Program-made: the position numbers and the translations under genes
Notes under the pieces: generated by a model
Databases searched by the model: none
Seen by the model: only the letters and a program-made list of their open reading frames with translations
What the model was told of the DNA's origin: nothing
NCBI RefSeq assembly: GCF_020905375.1
Contig: NZ_JAJJBU010000006.1
Location: 62,001 to 126,000, forward strand
Length of the DNA: 64,000 bases
Direction of reading: 5' to 3'
DNA from: Arthrobacter cryoconiti
Lineage (GTDB): Bacteria > Actinomycetota > Actinomycetes > Actinomycetales > Micrococcaceae
In this document: in pieces, positions 27,043 through 36,358 of the stretch
Numbering within the stretch: position 1 is the first letter of the stretch
Layout: the number at the start of each line of letters is the position of its first letter

Positions 27043-28386
27043 CTAGCCTACAGCGTCCTCTAGCGTGGCCATTTCCGGTGGCGCCTTACGGAAGCCTTTG
27101 GTGATCAAAAGCAGGACCACAATGCCCACCGCCAGCCACGACAAGCCCAAGGTGACGGCATTGACGTCCAGTTGCGAGAGCAGATAGCCGCAGATCACAG
27201 CGCCCACGGCGGGGATGAGAACGTAACTGATAGGGTTCAGCAGCGTTCCGGCGCGGCGCTTACGCACGTAGTGGAAGATCACCGAGAGGTTCACCATGGT
27301 GAAGGCTGTGAACGCACCAAAATTGATGAATGACGTGGACGTGGCGACGTCCAAGAAGATGGCGATCAGGCCAATGATTCCTGCAATCACAATGTTAGCC
27401 ACGGGCGTATGGTACTTGGCATTGAGCCTGCCAAATACCGCTTTGGGCAGAACCGAATCCCGTCCCATGGCGTACATCAGTCGTGACGCACTCGCTTGGG
27501 CTGCCAAACCGGAAGCGAACTGTGCAGCAACGAGTCCGGCCAGGAACACGGCACCAAAGAAAGTCCCGCCGATCTCCAAAGCAATCTCGCTGGCTGCTGA
27601 CGCCGAATCGGCAAAGACTCCCCCGGGATGGACCAACTGTGTGAAGTAGGCAACCACCACGAAGATCCCGCCACCAATCAGGGCAATCAGCATGATGGCT
27701 CTGGGCATATTTTTCTTGGGATCAATGGTTTCTTCCGTCAACGTGGTGACGGCGTCAAACCCGAGGAAGGAGTAGGCCGCGATAGCTGCGCCAGCGCTAA
27801 TGCTGGCCACACTAGACCCGGCATTGAAGAAGGGGACCGAGCTAGCCAGGCCCCCCGCTCCTGATGTGCTCACAATGTGGCCGATCGATAAAGCGAGGAA
27901 AAATACGATGACCAGGATCTGGAACGCCATGAGAACGTAGTTCGCCTTATCCGCAACTTTGACACCCAGAATGTTCAGTGCGGTGGTGATCACAATGAAG
28001 AGCACAATCCATACGGCAATGGGGATGCCCGGGAATTGCGCGCTGAGGAACGATCCTCCAATGAGCCAAATGACCATGGGTAAGAACAGGTAGTCGAGCA
28101 GGATGGCCCAACCGACCAGGAAGCCCACTCGGGGATCGATCGACTTGCGCACGTAGGTGTAGGCGGAGCCGGCCACTGGGTAGGCCACGGCCATGCGCCC
28201 GTAGCTGTGTGCCGTGAAAAGCATGGCCACCATCGCCACCATATATGCGGCAGGAGACGCCCCTCCCGTAGTTTCGGCGATGATGCCAAAGATTCCCAGC
28301 ACGATGATGGGCGTGAGGTATGCCAAGCCAAAGAGTACGAGGGAGCGCAGATTTAGTGTTCGGATAAGGGTTGGTTGTTGTGTCAA
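27043..28386 (-). CDS. APC-superfamily amino acid/polyamine permease
   Basis: A 447-residue integral membrane protein with about 12 helices. The start region SLVLFGLAYLTPIIVLGIFGI and YPVAGSAYTYVRKSIDPRVGFLVGW match APC carriers of the type that includes putrescine and amino acid importers. The start codon is TTG 28386, overlapping the upstream hydrolase stop by 4 bp (TTGA), so the two are coupled. Its place between two C-N hydrolases suggests it imports an amine, amide or amino acid that they process. Confidence 0.85.
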   Translation of the reverse strand: MTQQPTLIRTLNLRSLVLFGLAYLTPIIVLGIFGIIAETTGGASPAAYMVAMVAMLFTAHSYGRMAVAYPVAGSAYTYVRKSIDPRVGFLVGWAILLDYLFLPMVIWLIGGSFLSAQFPGIPIAVWIVLFIVITTALNILGVKVADKANYVLMAFQILVIVFFLALSIGHIVSTSGAGGLASSVPFFNAGSSVASISAGAAIAAYSFLGFDAVTTLTEETIDPKKNMPRAIMLIALIGGGIFVVVAYFTQLVHPGGVFADSASAASEIALEIGGTFFGAVFLAGLVAAQFASGLAAQASASRLMYAMGRDSVLPKAVFGRLNAKYHTPVANIVIAGIIGLIAIFLDVATSTSFINFGAFTAFTMVNLSVIFHYVRKRRAGTLLNPISYVLIPAVGAVICGYLLSQLDVNAVTLGLSWLAVGIVVLLLITKGFRKAPPEMATLEDAVG

Positions 28387-29273
28387 GGGGTGCTCCTCTT
28401 TGAGCGGGAGTTGGGGTTCCAGGTGGCGGGGTCAATCCGACCCTGATAAATAGGGAGCTCGATCGCGTGCTCCCCAGGGCGAAACTGTGACCACATGCGG
28501 TTCAAACCGGCTGTTCCGTTGTTGCGGACATGTTCGACGGCGGACAGGTCAAGGTGGGCTGTCAGGACGGTGGCTTCGGCTGTGGCGGCTTCGGTGATGA
28601 CGTGTCCTTCTGGATCTACGATGATGCTCTGGCCTTGCCCTGTGGGAGCCGCGCAGTTCACGCTGATCATGAAGACTTGGTTGACGATAGCGTTGGCGCG
28701 GGCCAGTACCAGTTCCTGCTCCCTGTCCGTGGTGGTGGTCTTCACGACGTTGATGATGACCTCAGCGCCCATCCAGGCGAGCTGTCGCGTTACTTCAGGA
28801 AACCAGGCGTCGTAGCAGATATTCAGTCCGGCTCGGCCGTAGCCTTCCAGATCAACGGTGACAAATTCATGGCCCGGGTCGTAGGGCTCAAATGGACGCC
28901 ACGGAAAGATTTTTCGATAGTGTGCCGCAAGCTTTCCGTCGGGCGAGATAACTAATTGAGTGTTGAACAATTCCCCGTTTTCCCCGCGTTCGCAGACGCT
29001 TCCGGGCACTAGCCAGATCTTGAACTTGGCGGCGACCTCTTGGAGCCTTTTTACGCGCGGGCCTGACAATGGTTCGGCGCTTTCGGCTAGGGCCTCGTTA
29101 CGCAGCCGGTCTGGTAGGTCATCGCCAAAGAGGTGAAGCTCGGGGAAGATCACAAGTTTAGCTTCCGGCATTTCGGCAAGTAGAGCTTGCACTTCTCGCT
29201 CAAACGCCTCCAAGTTTTCACCTATGAGGTGCGGTTTTGCTTGTGCTGCAATGACAGGCAAGATGCGGGACAT
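28383..29273 (-). CDS. Carbon-nitrogen hydrolase (amidase/nitrilase-like)
   Basis: A 296-residue second nitrilase-superfamily enzyme. The triad is in FPELHLFG (Glu near residue 45), HYRKIFPW (Lys near 119) and NICYDAWFPE (Cys near 153). The NCAAPTGQGQSIIVDPEGHVI block resembles aliphatic amidase and carbamoylputrescine hydrolase relatives. It is the first gene of the operon and is divergent from the FadR-type regulator, with a dyad in the gap. Confidence 0.85.
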   Translation of the reverse strand: MSRILPVIAAQAKPHLIGENLEAFEREVQALLAEMPEAKLVIFPELHLFGDDLPDRLRNEALAESAEPLSGPRVKRLQEVAAKFKIWLVPGSVCERGENGELFNTQLVISPDGKLAAHYRKIFPWRPFEPYDPGHEFVTVDLEGYGRAGLNICYDAWFPEVTRQLAWMGAEVIINVVKTTTTDREQELVLARANAIVNQVFMISVNCAAPTGQGQSIIVDPEGHVITEAATAEATVLTAHLDLSAVEHVRNNGTAGLNRMWSQFRPGEHAIELPIYQGRIDPATWNPNSRSKRSTP

Positions 29274-29311
29274 GTGAGGCTCCAGAGTTGATTATTGTGA
29301 GGTAACCCATA

Positions 29312-29330
29312 TTAGATCATATTGATCCAA
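29312..29330. promoter_or_regulatory. Inverted repeat, likely operator of the FadR-type regulator
   Basis: TTAGATCA and TGATCCAA, separated by TAT, form an 8-bp dyad with one mismatch in the 88-bp gap between the divergent hydrolase operon and regulator. The stretch is markedly AT-rich. Position and form fit a GntR/FadR-family operator. Confidence 0.5.
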
Positions 29331-29361
29331 TAACAAGAGAGTTGGCCTAGAGTCTCGTAAG

Positions 29362-30126
29362 ATGAACGGTATGACCTTCGAAGCTGAGCCTCTGAGCGAG
29401 CTCTCAGCCATGGACGATGCCGTTCTGGCTGGCCTTGACCGGCGCTCGGCTATCGATGCCGTCCGAGTTCGCATCGGCACTGCGATCTTGCTGGGCTTAA
29501 TGAAACCGGGAGAGCGCCTACCAGATAAGGACGACGTCGCATTGGGACTTTCCGTCAGTCCCATCACCGCACGCCGAGCATTGACCAGTTTGGCCGAGGA
29601 AGGCGTCGTGGTGCGCCGTCGCGGACGCAATGGCGGGACGTTCGTGGCTGACTGCCCACCCAAGGACGTACTGACATCTCTGGCAGCACCGATGGACCAG
29701 TTCGGTCACGTCCATCGTCTGGTTGACCGCCGGATGCTGGGTGAATGTGCCGTCACGCATTTTGCGACTTTGAATATTTCAGCGGACCAGTTGGATCGTC
29801 TTCATGAATTGACGGTGGCGATGGATGCGGCCTCTAGCTGGTCCGTCTACCATCAGCTCGATGAGCAGTTTCACCGACTTGTGGCCCAGTCGTCGGCTCT
29901 ATCTGCGGCCGTAGACGCCTATTTGGAGACTCTGATGGAACTGTATGAGTATTTCATCCCCTACCCAATCGAAAGCTTGCACGGTTCAAATCAGGACCAC
30001 ATTTCCTTGGTCCGCGCGCTCAGGGAGGGCCGGACGGAGGCCGCTGTGGAGATTTCTCGCCAACATGTAGATACCCTTCACCGCACAATGTTCATGGCAC
30101 TTTCGGATGGAACAGCGCAGGCGTAA
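29362..30126 (+). CDS. GntR-family regulator, FadR subfamily (FCD domain)
   Basis: A 254-residue protein. The winged helix at about residues 32-95 has the GntR pattern (ILLGLMKPGERLPDKDDVALGLSVSPITARRALTSLAEEGVVVRRRGRNGGTFV in sense). The all-helical FCD ligand domain follows, with DEQFHRLVAQSS and a late HISLVRALREG metal-site-like region. It probably controls the divergent hydrolase-permease operon and itself, responding to a carboxylate or amine substrate. Confidence 0.88.
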   Translation: MNGMTFEAEPLSELSAMDDAVLAGLDRRSAIDAVRVRIGTAILLGLMKPGERLPDKDDVALGLSVSPITARRALTSLAEEGVVVRRRGRNGGTFVADCPPKDVLTSLAAPMDQFGHVHRLVDRRMLGECAVTHFATLNISADQLDRLHELTVAMDAASSWSVYHQLDEQFHRLVAQSSALSAAVDAYLETLMELYEYFIPYPIESLHGSNQDHISLVRALREGRTEAAVEISRQHVDTLHRTMFMALSDGTAQA

Positions 30127-30179
30127 CGTCGCCGCGGCCAAGTACGCCATGGCCGGACCCACGGGAGGATGATGGAATC

Positions 30180-30515
30180 ATGACAGACAATGGATTGGCT
30201 GCGCGCCGCGACGAATTGGAAAATGCGGCCGGGGATCTCAGAGAACTGTGCGAGGACGTTGCAGTGCCCATGCAAAACAAGCAGTACGTGACATATTTTT
30301 GTGGCGTGACGGAGCAGGCAATCGCGCAACGAGCGCCGCGGCGAAAAGCTTTTTATGCCGCGATAGAGCGCTATAGCGCAGCCCATGCAGCCTTGGAGCA
30401 GGAACTTGCCACCGCAGGATATGCAGCGCGCGAGATCGCGAGCATTGAAAAGGAAACCGCGCGCTTTGAACAGTTGCGCCAAGAGATCTGCCAGGCTTCC
30501 GGAGACGCACTTTAG
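30180..30515 (+). CDS. Hypothetical helical protein
   Basis: A 111-residue soluble protein predicted almost all helical, with charged heptad-like stretches (ALEQELATAGYAAREIASIEKETARFEQLRQEI at about 71-103) that could form a coiled coil. No known family is recognised. GGGAGG lies about 13 bp upstream of the ATG. Its stop overlaps the stop of the convergent DUF5129-type gene by 4 bp. Confidence 0.5.
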   Translation: MTDNGLAARRDELENAAGDLRELCEDVAVPMQNKQYVTYFCGVTEQAIAQRAPRRKAFYAAIERYSAAHAALEQELATAGYAAREIASIEKETARFEQLRQEICQASGDAL

Positions 30516-31951
30516 AAGCTGGAGGAGCTGCCGGAACCTGAGAAGCTGCCACCGCTGGAACCGTAACCGGTGCCGCCTCCACCGCCTGAACTGGAGCGGG
30601 CAGAATCTACACTGCTGCGGCCGCTGGAATAGGCATGCCCAAACGTGCTCACTGAGTAAAAAGCGTTCATGCCCATAACGGTGCCGAGGATATTTGCCTG
30701 CCCATAAGCTGGCGCTCGGCTCTGCTCATGTTCCATGGCGCTGCGCATCTTTTCCGCTTCTGCCGGTGTCCGGGCATAGGCGTTCACCATTGCGGCGGCA
30801 AGTTGTGTCAGCAGTCCCTCCAACTCGGAACGCACACCGGCCAACTGGTCGAGCGCTTGCTCGGGGGAGAGCTGGCCCGTCCCAATCTGGGATGCCCACA
30901 GTGTGAGCCCCTCTTCCGCCCGGTTGTTGAACGAGCCCAGAGCTGCTGCTGCGGCCAGACCGCGAGCCTCTTTTCGGTTAAGTAGCTCCGGCAAAGTGGT
31001 CAGATCCGCTCTCAGTGGGCCAATCTGTCTGTCCCAGGCGCCCTCCCAGCCCGAGAATTTGTTCAGCAGCGTGTTGGTGTCCGCAATGACATCATCCAAT
31101 CGATCCAGCTCCACCGCGGCGTCGGCGTAGCGCGCAGCTATCTGAACATTAGTGGCCTTAGAAAAATCCTTTTTCGCAAGTGCGTGGGCTTGCTGATTCA
31201 ACTCCGCAGCGTCGCCATATTTGGTGTTGAAGTTGCGGTACTTTTCCAGAACGCGAGCACCGTAGCTGGAGGACTCAGGGATTGTCTTGGCATTGAGCTC
31301 GGTAGCTGGCAGGTCAAGGCTGACGCTGGCAAAGCTGGCGTCAGCCCGCTTGAGGTGCGCGGCAGCCTTGCTACGGTTACGAACCCTGATGCCAAACCAG
31401 GTACCGAAGCCTGCAAGAGCCAAAACACCGGCAATGGAAGTGATGGCAACGAAGGCCGCAGATCGGTACCAGGGCTGGTTGATCAGGGCCGCGCCCTTCT
31501 TGATACCTGCGATGGTGCCGTCGGTCCACTGAGCCAGCCTGAAGTCGGCTTTGCTAGCGTCCTGAATGGAATCCTGCTTGGCTTGGGAGACCTTCCGGTC
31601 CTCACCCATGTACGTGCCAACTTTGTGATTTTGAACATCGACGGCAAAAATAAATAGTCCGTCAGCCCATTTTTGTCCGTCAGCACTAATCCATTCCGGA
31701 TGGTTGGCCCGGGCAAAACGCAGTACTTCTTCGTTGATTTTCTCCCCGGGCGCGCCACGACGAGTGTAGATGACCACCTGCGTGGGTTTGTAGAAGTCAA
31801 ACTGCTCTACAGCTGGGAGCAGCGCAGGCTGGTACAACACCCCGGCGGTATCTTCCACCACAATGCTCCCAGGAGCATCGGCTAATGCCGTGGGTGCGAG
31901 CCCAAGGAGTGTCATCATCGTCAAGGCCAAAATACTTAATAACTTTTTCAT
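30512..31951 (-). CDS. DUF5129-like secreted/membrane protein with TPM-type domain
   Basis: A 479-residue protein. A signal peptide (MKKLLSILALTMMTLLGLAPTALADA) probably ends near residue 26. An extracytoplasmic TPM/DUF5129-like domain follows (VVEDTAGVLYQPALLPAVEQFDF; QKWADGLFIFAVD), then a membrane helix at about 172-195, a helical cytoplasmic region and a Ser/Gly-rich tail (RSSSGGGGGTGYGSSGG) that resembles TPM proteins. The start at ATG 31951 gives a clean signal peptide. The role is unknown; TPM proteins are linked to photosystem repair in plants, but bacterial functions are not settled. Confidence 0.65.
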   Translation of the reverse strand: MKKLLSILALTMMTLLGLAPTALADAPGSIVVEDTAGVLYQPALLPAVEQFDFYKPTQVVIYTRRGAPGEKINEEVLRFARANHPEWISADGQKWADGLFIFAVDVQNHKVGTYMGEDRKVSQAKQDSIQDASKADFRLAQWTDGTIAGIKKGAALINQPWYRSAAFVAITSIAGVLALAGFGTWFGIRVRNRSKAAAHLKRADASFASVSLDLPATELNAKTIPESSSYGARVLEKYRNFNTKYGDAAELNQQAHALAKKDFSKATNVQIAARYADAAVELDRLDDVIADTNTLLNKFSGWEGAWDRQIGPLRADLTTLPELLNRKEARGLAAAAALGSFNNRAEEGLTLWASQIGTGQLSPEQALDQLAGVRSELEGLLTQLAAAMVNAYARTPAEAEKMRSAMEHEQSRAPAYGQANILGTVMGMNAFYSVSTFGHAYSSGRSSVDSARSSSGGGGGTGYGSSGGSFSGSGSSSSF

Positions 31952-32135
31952 GATCCCCACATCTGGATGAAGCCGCGTTGGATCGACTCTACCCAAAGCC
32001 GTGGCCAGGTGCTCAGACTGCTCTCAAAGACGGCCAATTACGGATACTTTGATGCCCAAAAACATGACTGGCGGGGTCCGCGCTAGCCCAGAGACGACGT
32101 CGGCCACTATCAGTGGTTTAACACCGAAACAGTGA

Positions 32136-32181
32136 CCAATACGACCAAAAGTGCCGTGAAATTGTCCAATACGACCAAAAG
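32136..32181. promoter_or_regulatory. Two 16-bp direct repeats at 30-bp spacing upstream of the transporter operon
   Basis: CCAATACGACCAAAAG occurs at 32136-32151 and again at 32166-32181, a 30-bp period or nearly three helical turns. It lies about 75-120 bp upstream of the solute-binding protein gene. This is the usual layout for response-regulator sites, and the operon encodes its own CitB-type regulator. Confidence 0.6.
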
Positions 32182-32256
32182 ATTGTTCGCCAGTGGCCTC
32201 TTGCGCACCATGAATTGAGAACAAATGAAGTGTTCCAGATCACAAAGGAGTGAACG

Positions 32257-33426
32257 ATGTTTCACGATTCCACCAACAATGCCAGTTCCCTGAGCCGCCG
32301 CCGCGTGATGGGGCTCGGGCTCCTAGGCGCCGCTGGCCTGGCAGCCACCCTCACGGCCTGCGGCACGTCCGCGGGCCCAGGGACAACGAAACCCGGGGCT
32401 GCTGGATCCGGCACACCAAGCTACTATCCCGCTGACTATTCCAAACTCATGGATGCATCAAAGACGGAAGGTGGCTCCCTTGTTATCTATTCCAATACCG
32501 ATCAGGAGAACTGGGCGCCGATCCTTCGGGACTTCAAGGCCAAATATCCTTGGACCAAGGTCTCGGCAGACAACCTCGACAGTGACGAGGTATTTCAGCG
32601 CCAGCTCAGCGAGTCGGCCACCGGCAAGGCTCCAGCAGACATGCTAGTTTCCAACGCCGTGCAGGCCTGGGCAAGCTACGCTACAAAGCCAGATTCCCTC
32701 ATGAGCTACGACTCGCCAGAAACAAAGCAGCTGCCTGAATTCGCCCAGCTGATGCCTAACGTCTGGGCCATGTCGCTTGACCCGGTAGGCATCGCCTACA
32801 ACTCAGCGCTCATGAAGGATGCCCCAACCAGCATCGCCGACCTGGCCAAGATGGTCTCAGCTGATACCGGAAATTACAAGAATAAGATCACCACTCGCGA
32901 CGTGAAGGGCGCCTGGGGCTTTAGTGTTTCCCACGCTTTCACGCAAGGAAATTCCAAGTCCTGGAACAGCCTCGATGAGATTTTGCCGCAGGCTCGTCCG
33001 GAAACTTCCTCCGGAACGCAGAAAGAAAAAATCCTCTCCGGAGAATACTTGGCGGGCTTCTTCATCAGCTCCGCAGTGGGCTATCCGGCCGAAAAGGCTA
33101 GCGGCGGACTCGTGAAGTTTGTTCTGCCCAAGGACGGCACCGTAGTTCTAGGCCGTGGCATCGGGATCACACCCAAGGCTCCGCACCCCGCCACGGCGAA
33201 GTTGTTCCTTGACTTTGTCTTATCCGAAGACGGCCAGAACGCCGTAGCAGAGGGCGGGCTGAGCTCCTACCGGGAGAACGTTGAACTAAAAGAAGGCCGC
33301 CACACCTATCAGGAAGTGGAGAAACTGGCCGGCAAGGACGCCATCATCCGGGTCCCCTACAAGGTGGTCCCGGAGTCAGAGGTCACCCCCTTCGTCTCCA
33401 AATGGAACGCCAAACTCGGCAGCTAG
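32257..33426 (+). CDS. ABC transporter solute-binding lipoprotein (Fe(III)/sugar-phosphate type)
   Basis: A 389-residue lipoprotein. The signal peptide carries a twin-arginine-like SRRRVMGLG stretch and a lipobox LTAC ending at Cys36. The mature part is a periplasmic-binding fold of the iron(III)/AfuA-FbpA class (SLVIYSNTDQENWAPILRDFKAKYP; DPVGIAYNSALMKDAPTS; LFLDFVLSEDGQNAVAEGGL). This class includes ferric-iron and hexose-phosphate binders; the conserved tyrosine pair of FbpA is not evident to me. It is the first gene of a six-gene operon with its own two-component system. Confidence 0.85.
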   Translation: MFHDSTNNASSLSRRRVMGLGLLGAAGLAATLTACGTSAGPGTTKPGAAGSGTPSYYPADYSKLMDASKTEGGSLVIYSNTDQENWAPILRDFKAKYPWTKVSADNLDSDEVFQRQLSESATGKAPADMLVSNAVQAWASYATKPDSLMSYDSPETKQLPEFAQLMPNVWAMSLDPVGIAYNSALMKDAPTSIADLAKMVSADTGNYKNKITTRDVKGAWGFSVSHAFTQGNSKSWNSLDEILPQARPETSSGTQKEKILSGEYLAGFFISSAVGYPAEKASGGLVKFVLPKDGTVVLGRGIGITPKAPHPATAKLFLDFVLSEDGQNAVAEGGLSSYRENVELKEGRHTYQEVEKLAGKDAIIRVPYKVVPESEVTPFVSKWNAKLGS

Positions 33427-33464
33427 CATCCGTTTCCTTCGACAGTGACCAGGCAGGCTAAGTA

Positions 33465-35228
33465 ATGACCACCACCAGCACGGACAAAATAGTCCGGCCG
33501 ACGGCTGGCCGATCCGCCCTTCCGGCGCCGAAGTACCCTCGGGTCTTCGGCGTCGGGCGGGGACGGCTCGTGCAGTACGGCGTTTTCATCCTTTTGGCGC
33601 TCTTCGTCCTCGCGCCGATCGTCCCGATCCTTTACCAGTCATTCCGTGACAGGCCACTGTATGAGGCCGGCGGGATACTGACAGCTGATAACTACGGCAA
33701 GCTGTTTACAGATGCCGGCTTCGGCCAAGTCATCTTGAACACGGCGATTTTCGCTTTCGGCACCACTGTGTTGACGCTCCTAATTGCGATCCCGATGGCG
33801 GTACTCGTCGTGCGCACCCGCCTGCCCTTTGGTCGGTTGCTAGGGCTGTCAATGCAATGGCCTTTCTTCATCTCATCGCTCATCCTTGGCTTTGGCTGGA
33901 TCACACTGTATGGGCCAGCCGGGTTCGTCAGTGTCCAGTTCCGTCAACTCTTGGGGTTCGTGCCATGGAACCTCTACTCCTTGGGAGGCATGGCCGTCAC
34001 CGAGGCGGTAGGGCTTGCCCCAATCGCCTACGTCTTCTGCGCTAACGCCCTGCGCCAGTCGGACGCATCGCTTGAGAGCGCCGCCCGTGTATGCGGTGCC
34101 GGTCCGCTGCGGATTCTCTTCCAGGTGGTGGTGCCCATGCTGCGCCCGCCGATTGTCTACAGCTCCATCCTGATCTTCAGTATGTCGCTGGAAACACTCA
34201 GCGTGCCGCTGCTCTACGGAACACCCGTGCGGATTGAAGTGTTCTCAACGTTCCTTTACACCAACGGACTGCAATCTATTTCTCCCGACTACGGAATTTT
34301 GGGTGCCGCCTCCACCCTTATTTTGGCTGTGACGATTGGCACCGTGGCCATTCAAGCGAAGGTCCTCAAGAATGCTCAGCGGTTCATTTCTGTTCGAGGG
34401 AAGGCCACCCGGCCGCGGTTGCTGGACCTGGGCTGGATTCGTTGGATTGCCGTTGTGGCCATTGTCATTTACATCATTTTCGGTGCGTTGCTGCCTATCC
34501 TGGGGTTGATCTTTAGATCATTCACGATGATCTTCACTCCGCTGCAAAACCCCTTCGAATCGCTCACGCTCTCCAATTACGAGCGCGTGTTCACGTTCCC
34601 TGTTTACGTCCAATCCATCACGAACAGCATCGTGGTGGCAGTGGTGGGCGCCATTTTGGTCAGCGTGCTGGCATTGCTGGCTGTTTTGGTTGCGCGGCGC
34701 TCGCCGTTTAAGTTTGCCCGCAGCGTGGAATATCTGGCGTTGGCGCCTCAAGCCATGCCCGGAATTATTGTGGGTATCGGATTCTTCTGGGCCTTCGCCC
34801 TCACACCCGGTGGAGGATGGATTCAGGGGACGCTGGTGGCGGTCATTATCGCTTTTGGACTGCGCGCATTGCCCACCGCCTTCGGCTCGATTGCTCCGGC
34901 AATCATGCAGATCGGCAACGAACTAGACAACGCTGCCAGAACCTCGGGTGCGGATTGGTTCGGTACGTTCTTCCGGATTCTGCGCACACTCCTGCGGCCA
35001 GCATTTGTGGGTGCGATCATCTTGGTGTTTGTCACCATGATGAAGGAATATTCTGCCGCATTATTTCTTTCCTCGGCCAACACCGGCGTGATTGGAACCA
35101 CCATGCTCGATCTGTGGGTGCAGGGCAATACCGGTTCCGTCGCCTCACTGGCCACCATCCAAATTGCAATCACTGCAGTGTTCGTCGCCGTGGCGAGCCT
35201 GTTCATGAAGGGACATACCGATGCCTGA
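33465..35228 (+). CDS. ABC transporter permease, fused two-domain (FbpB/AfuB type)
   Basis: A 587-residue protein made of two homologous binding-protein-dependent permease domains of about 6 helices each, residues ~35-285 and ~325-580. Each has an EAA-type loop: LESAARVCGAGPLRILFQVVVPMLRP and LDNAARTSGADWFGTFFRILRTLLRP. The fused form is typical of the Fe(III)/AfuB class. It overlaps the ATPase gene start (ATGCCTGA), so translation is coupled. Confidence 0.93.
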   Translation: MTTTSTDKIVRPTAGRSALPAPKYPRVFGVGRGRLVQYGVFILLALFVLAPIVPILYQSFRDRPLYEAGGILTADNYGKLFTDAGFGQVILNTAIFAFGTTVLTLLIAIPMAVLVVRTRLPFGRLLGLSMQWPFFISSLILGFGWITLYGPAGFVSVQFRQLLGFVPWNLYSLGGMAVTEAVGLAPIAYVFCANALRQSDASLESAARVCGAGPLRILFQVVVPMLRPPIVYSSILIFSMSLETLSVPLLYGTPVRIEVFSTFLYTNGLQSISPDYGILGAASTLILAVTIGTVAIQAKVLKNAQRFISVRGKATRPRLLDLGWIRWIAVVAIVIYIIFGALLPILGLIFRSFTMIFTPLQNPFESLTLSNYERVFTFPVYVQSITNSIVVAVVGAILVSVLALLAVLVARRSPFKFARSVEYLALAPQAMPGIIVGIGFFWAFALTPGGGWIQGTLVAVIIAFGLRALPTAFGSIAPAIMQIGNELDNAARTSGADWFGTFFRILRTLLRPAFVGAIILVFVTMMKEYSAALFLSSANTGVIGTTMLDLWVQGNTGSVASLATIQIAITAVFVAVASLFMKGHTDA

Positions 35229-36348
35229 AGTAAAAGTCAGCGGACTACACAAAAAGTTTGGCGACGTGACAGTTCTCAACGACATAAATTTCACCATCCG
35301 GGAAGGGGAATTCTTCACCCTTTTGGGCCCTAGCGGTTGCGGAAAGTCGACGACGCTGAACTGTATTGCCGGCTTGGAAACTCCCAGTTCCGGTGCCATC
35401 ACCGTGGACGGTGTCCCTTTTGTTGATACGCACAAGAAACTGTACGTACCCACTGAGGAACGAAACCTAGGCATGGTCTTCCAGTCCTACGCTCTCTGGC
35501 CACACATGAGCGTTGAGGCGAACTTGGTCATGCCGTTGGCCATCCGCAAGGCTTCCAAGGAAGAAAAATCCGTTCGGATCCACGAAGCCCTGGAAACGGT
35601 GGGACTCTCACACTTGAAGGATCGTTACCCTCACCAGCTCTCAGGTGGGCAGCAGCAGCGCGTGGCCCTTGCGCGCGCACTGGTGTATTCGCCGTCGGTC
35701 CTCCTCCTTGATGAGCCGCTGTCCAACTTGGATGCGAAACTGCGCGAACAATCACGCGCATGGTTGAAGCGCCTCCAAGTGGAGCTGGGCATAACCACCG
35801 TGTATGTGACCCATGACCAAGATGAAGCGCTGTCACTTAGCGATCGGATCGCGGTGATGTTTGACGGCCAGATGGCGCAAATTGGCACGCCAGCTGAAAT
35901 CTACGAAAAGCCCGCGACTGCTGCCGTCGCCGCTTTCGTTGGAAGCTGCAATTTCTTCACCGGGCGGCTTGAAGGGCACCATGGGGGGATCGCCTTGGTC
36001 CGCCTGGACAACTCGGGGATCCTCGTAAAAGTAGCCAGTGCGCTGACTTTGGATAAGGGCGACGCCGTCACAGTAGCTGTGCGTCCAGAAAGGCTGAGCA
36101 TCACGTCCAGAACAGCTGATGTAACCGGGGCCAATGTGCTTGAAACCACTGTTTTGACGCGTTCTTACGTCGGTTCCAGGTACGAATATGGGCTCAAACT
36201 TGGAACAAACGTGGTCCAGGTGATTTCGCCTTCCGGTGATCTCGACGGCGCCGTTCGGCTCGTCTTCGAAGCAGAGGACGCCCTCCTTTACGCGGGATCC
36301 TCAGTTCCTTCCGCCGAGGCTGCTGAATTGATGACGGTCGCGTCATGA
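35221..36348 (+). CDS. ABC transporter ATP-binding protein (FbpC/PotA type)
   Basis: A 375-residue importer ATPase. Walker A is GPSGCGKST at about 38-46, the Q-loop is in VFQSYALWPHM, the signature is LSGGQQQRVALARAL at about 140-154, and Walker B is VLLLDEPLSNLD followed by THDQDEALSLSD. The C-terminal TOBE regulatory domain is present (VAVRPERLSI). Energises uptake of the substrate bound by the lipoprotein at 32257. Confidence 0.95.
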   Translation: MPEVKVSGLHKKFGDVTVLNDINFTIREGEFFTLLGPSGCGKSTTLNCIAGLETPSSGAITVDGVPFVDTHKKLYVPTEERNLGMVFQSYALWPHMSVEANLVMPLAIRKASKEEKSVRIHEALETVGLSHLKDRYPHQLSGGQQQRVALARALVYSPSVLLLDEPLSNLDAKLREQSRAWLKRLQVELGITTVYVTHDQDEALSLSDRIAVMFDGQMAQIGTPAEIYEKPATAAVAAFVGSCNFFTGRLEGHHGGIALVRLDNSGILVKVASALTLDKGDAVTVAVRPERLSITSRTADVTGANVLETTVLTRSYVGSRYEYGLKLGTNVVQVISPSGDLDGAVRLVFEAEDALLYAGSSVPSAEAAELMTVAS

Positions 36349-36358
36349 TGCGCAGGTC

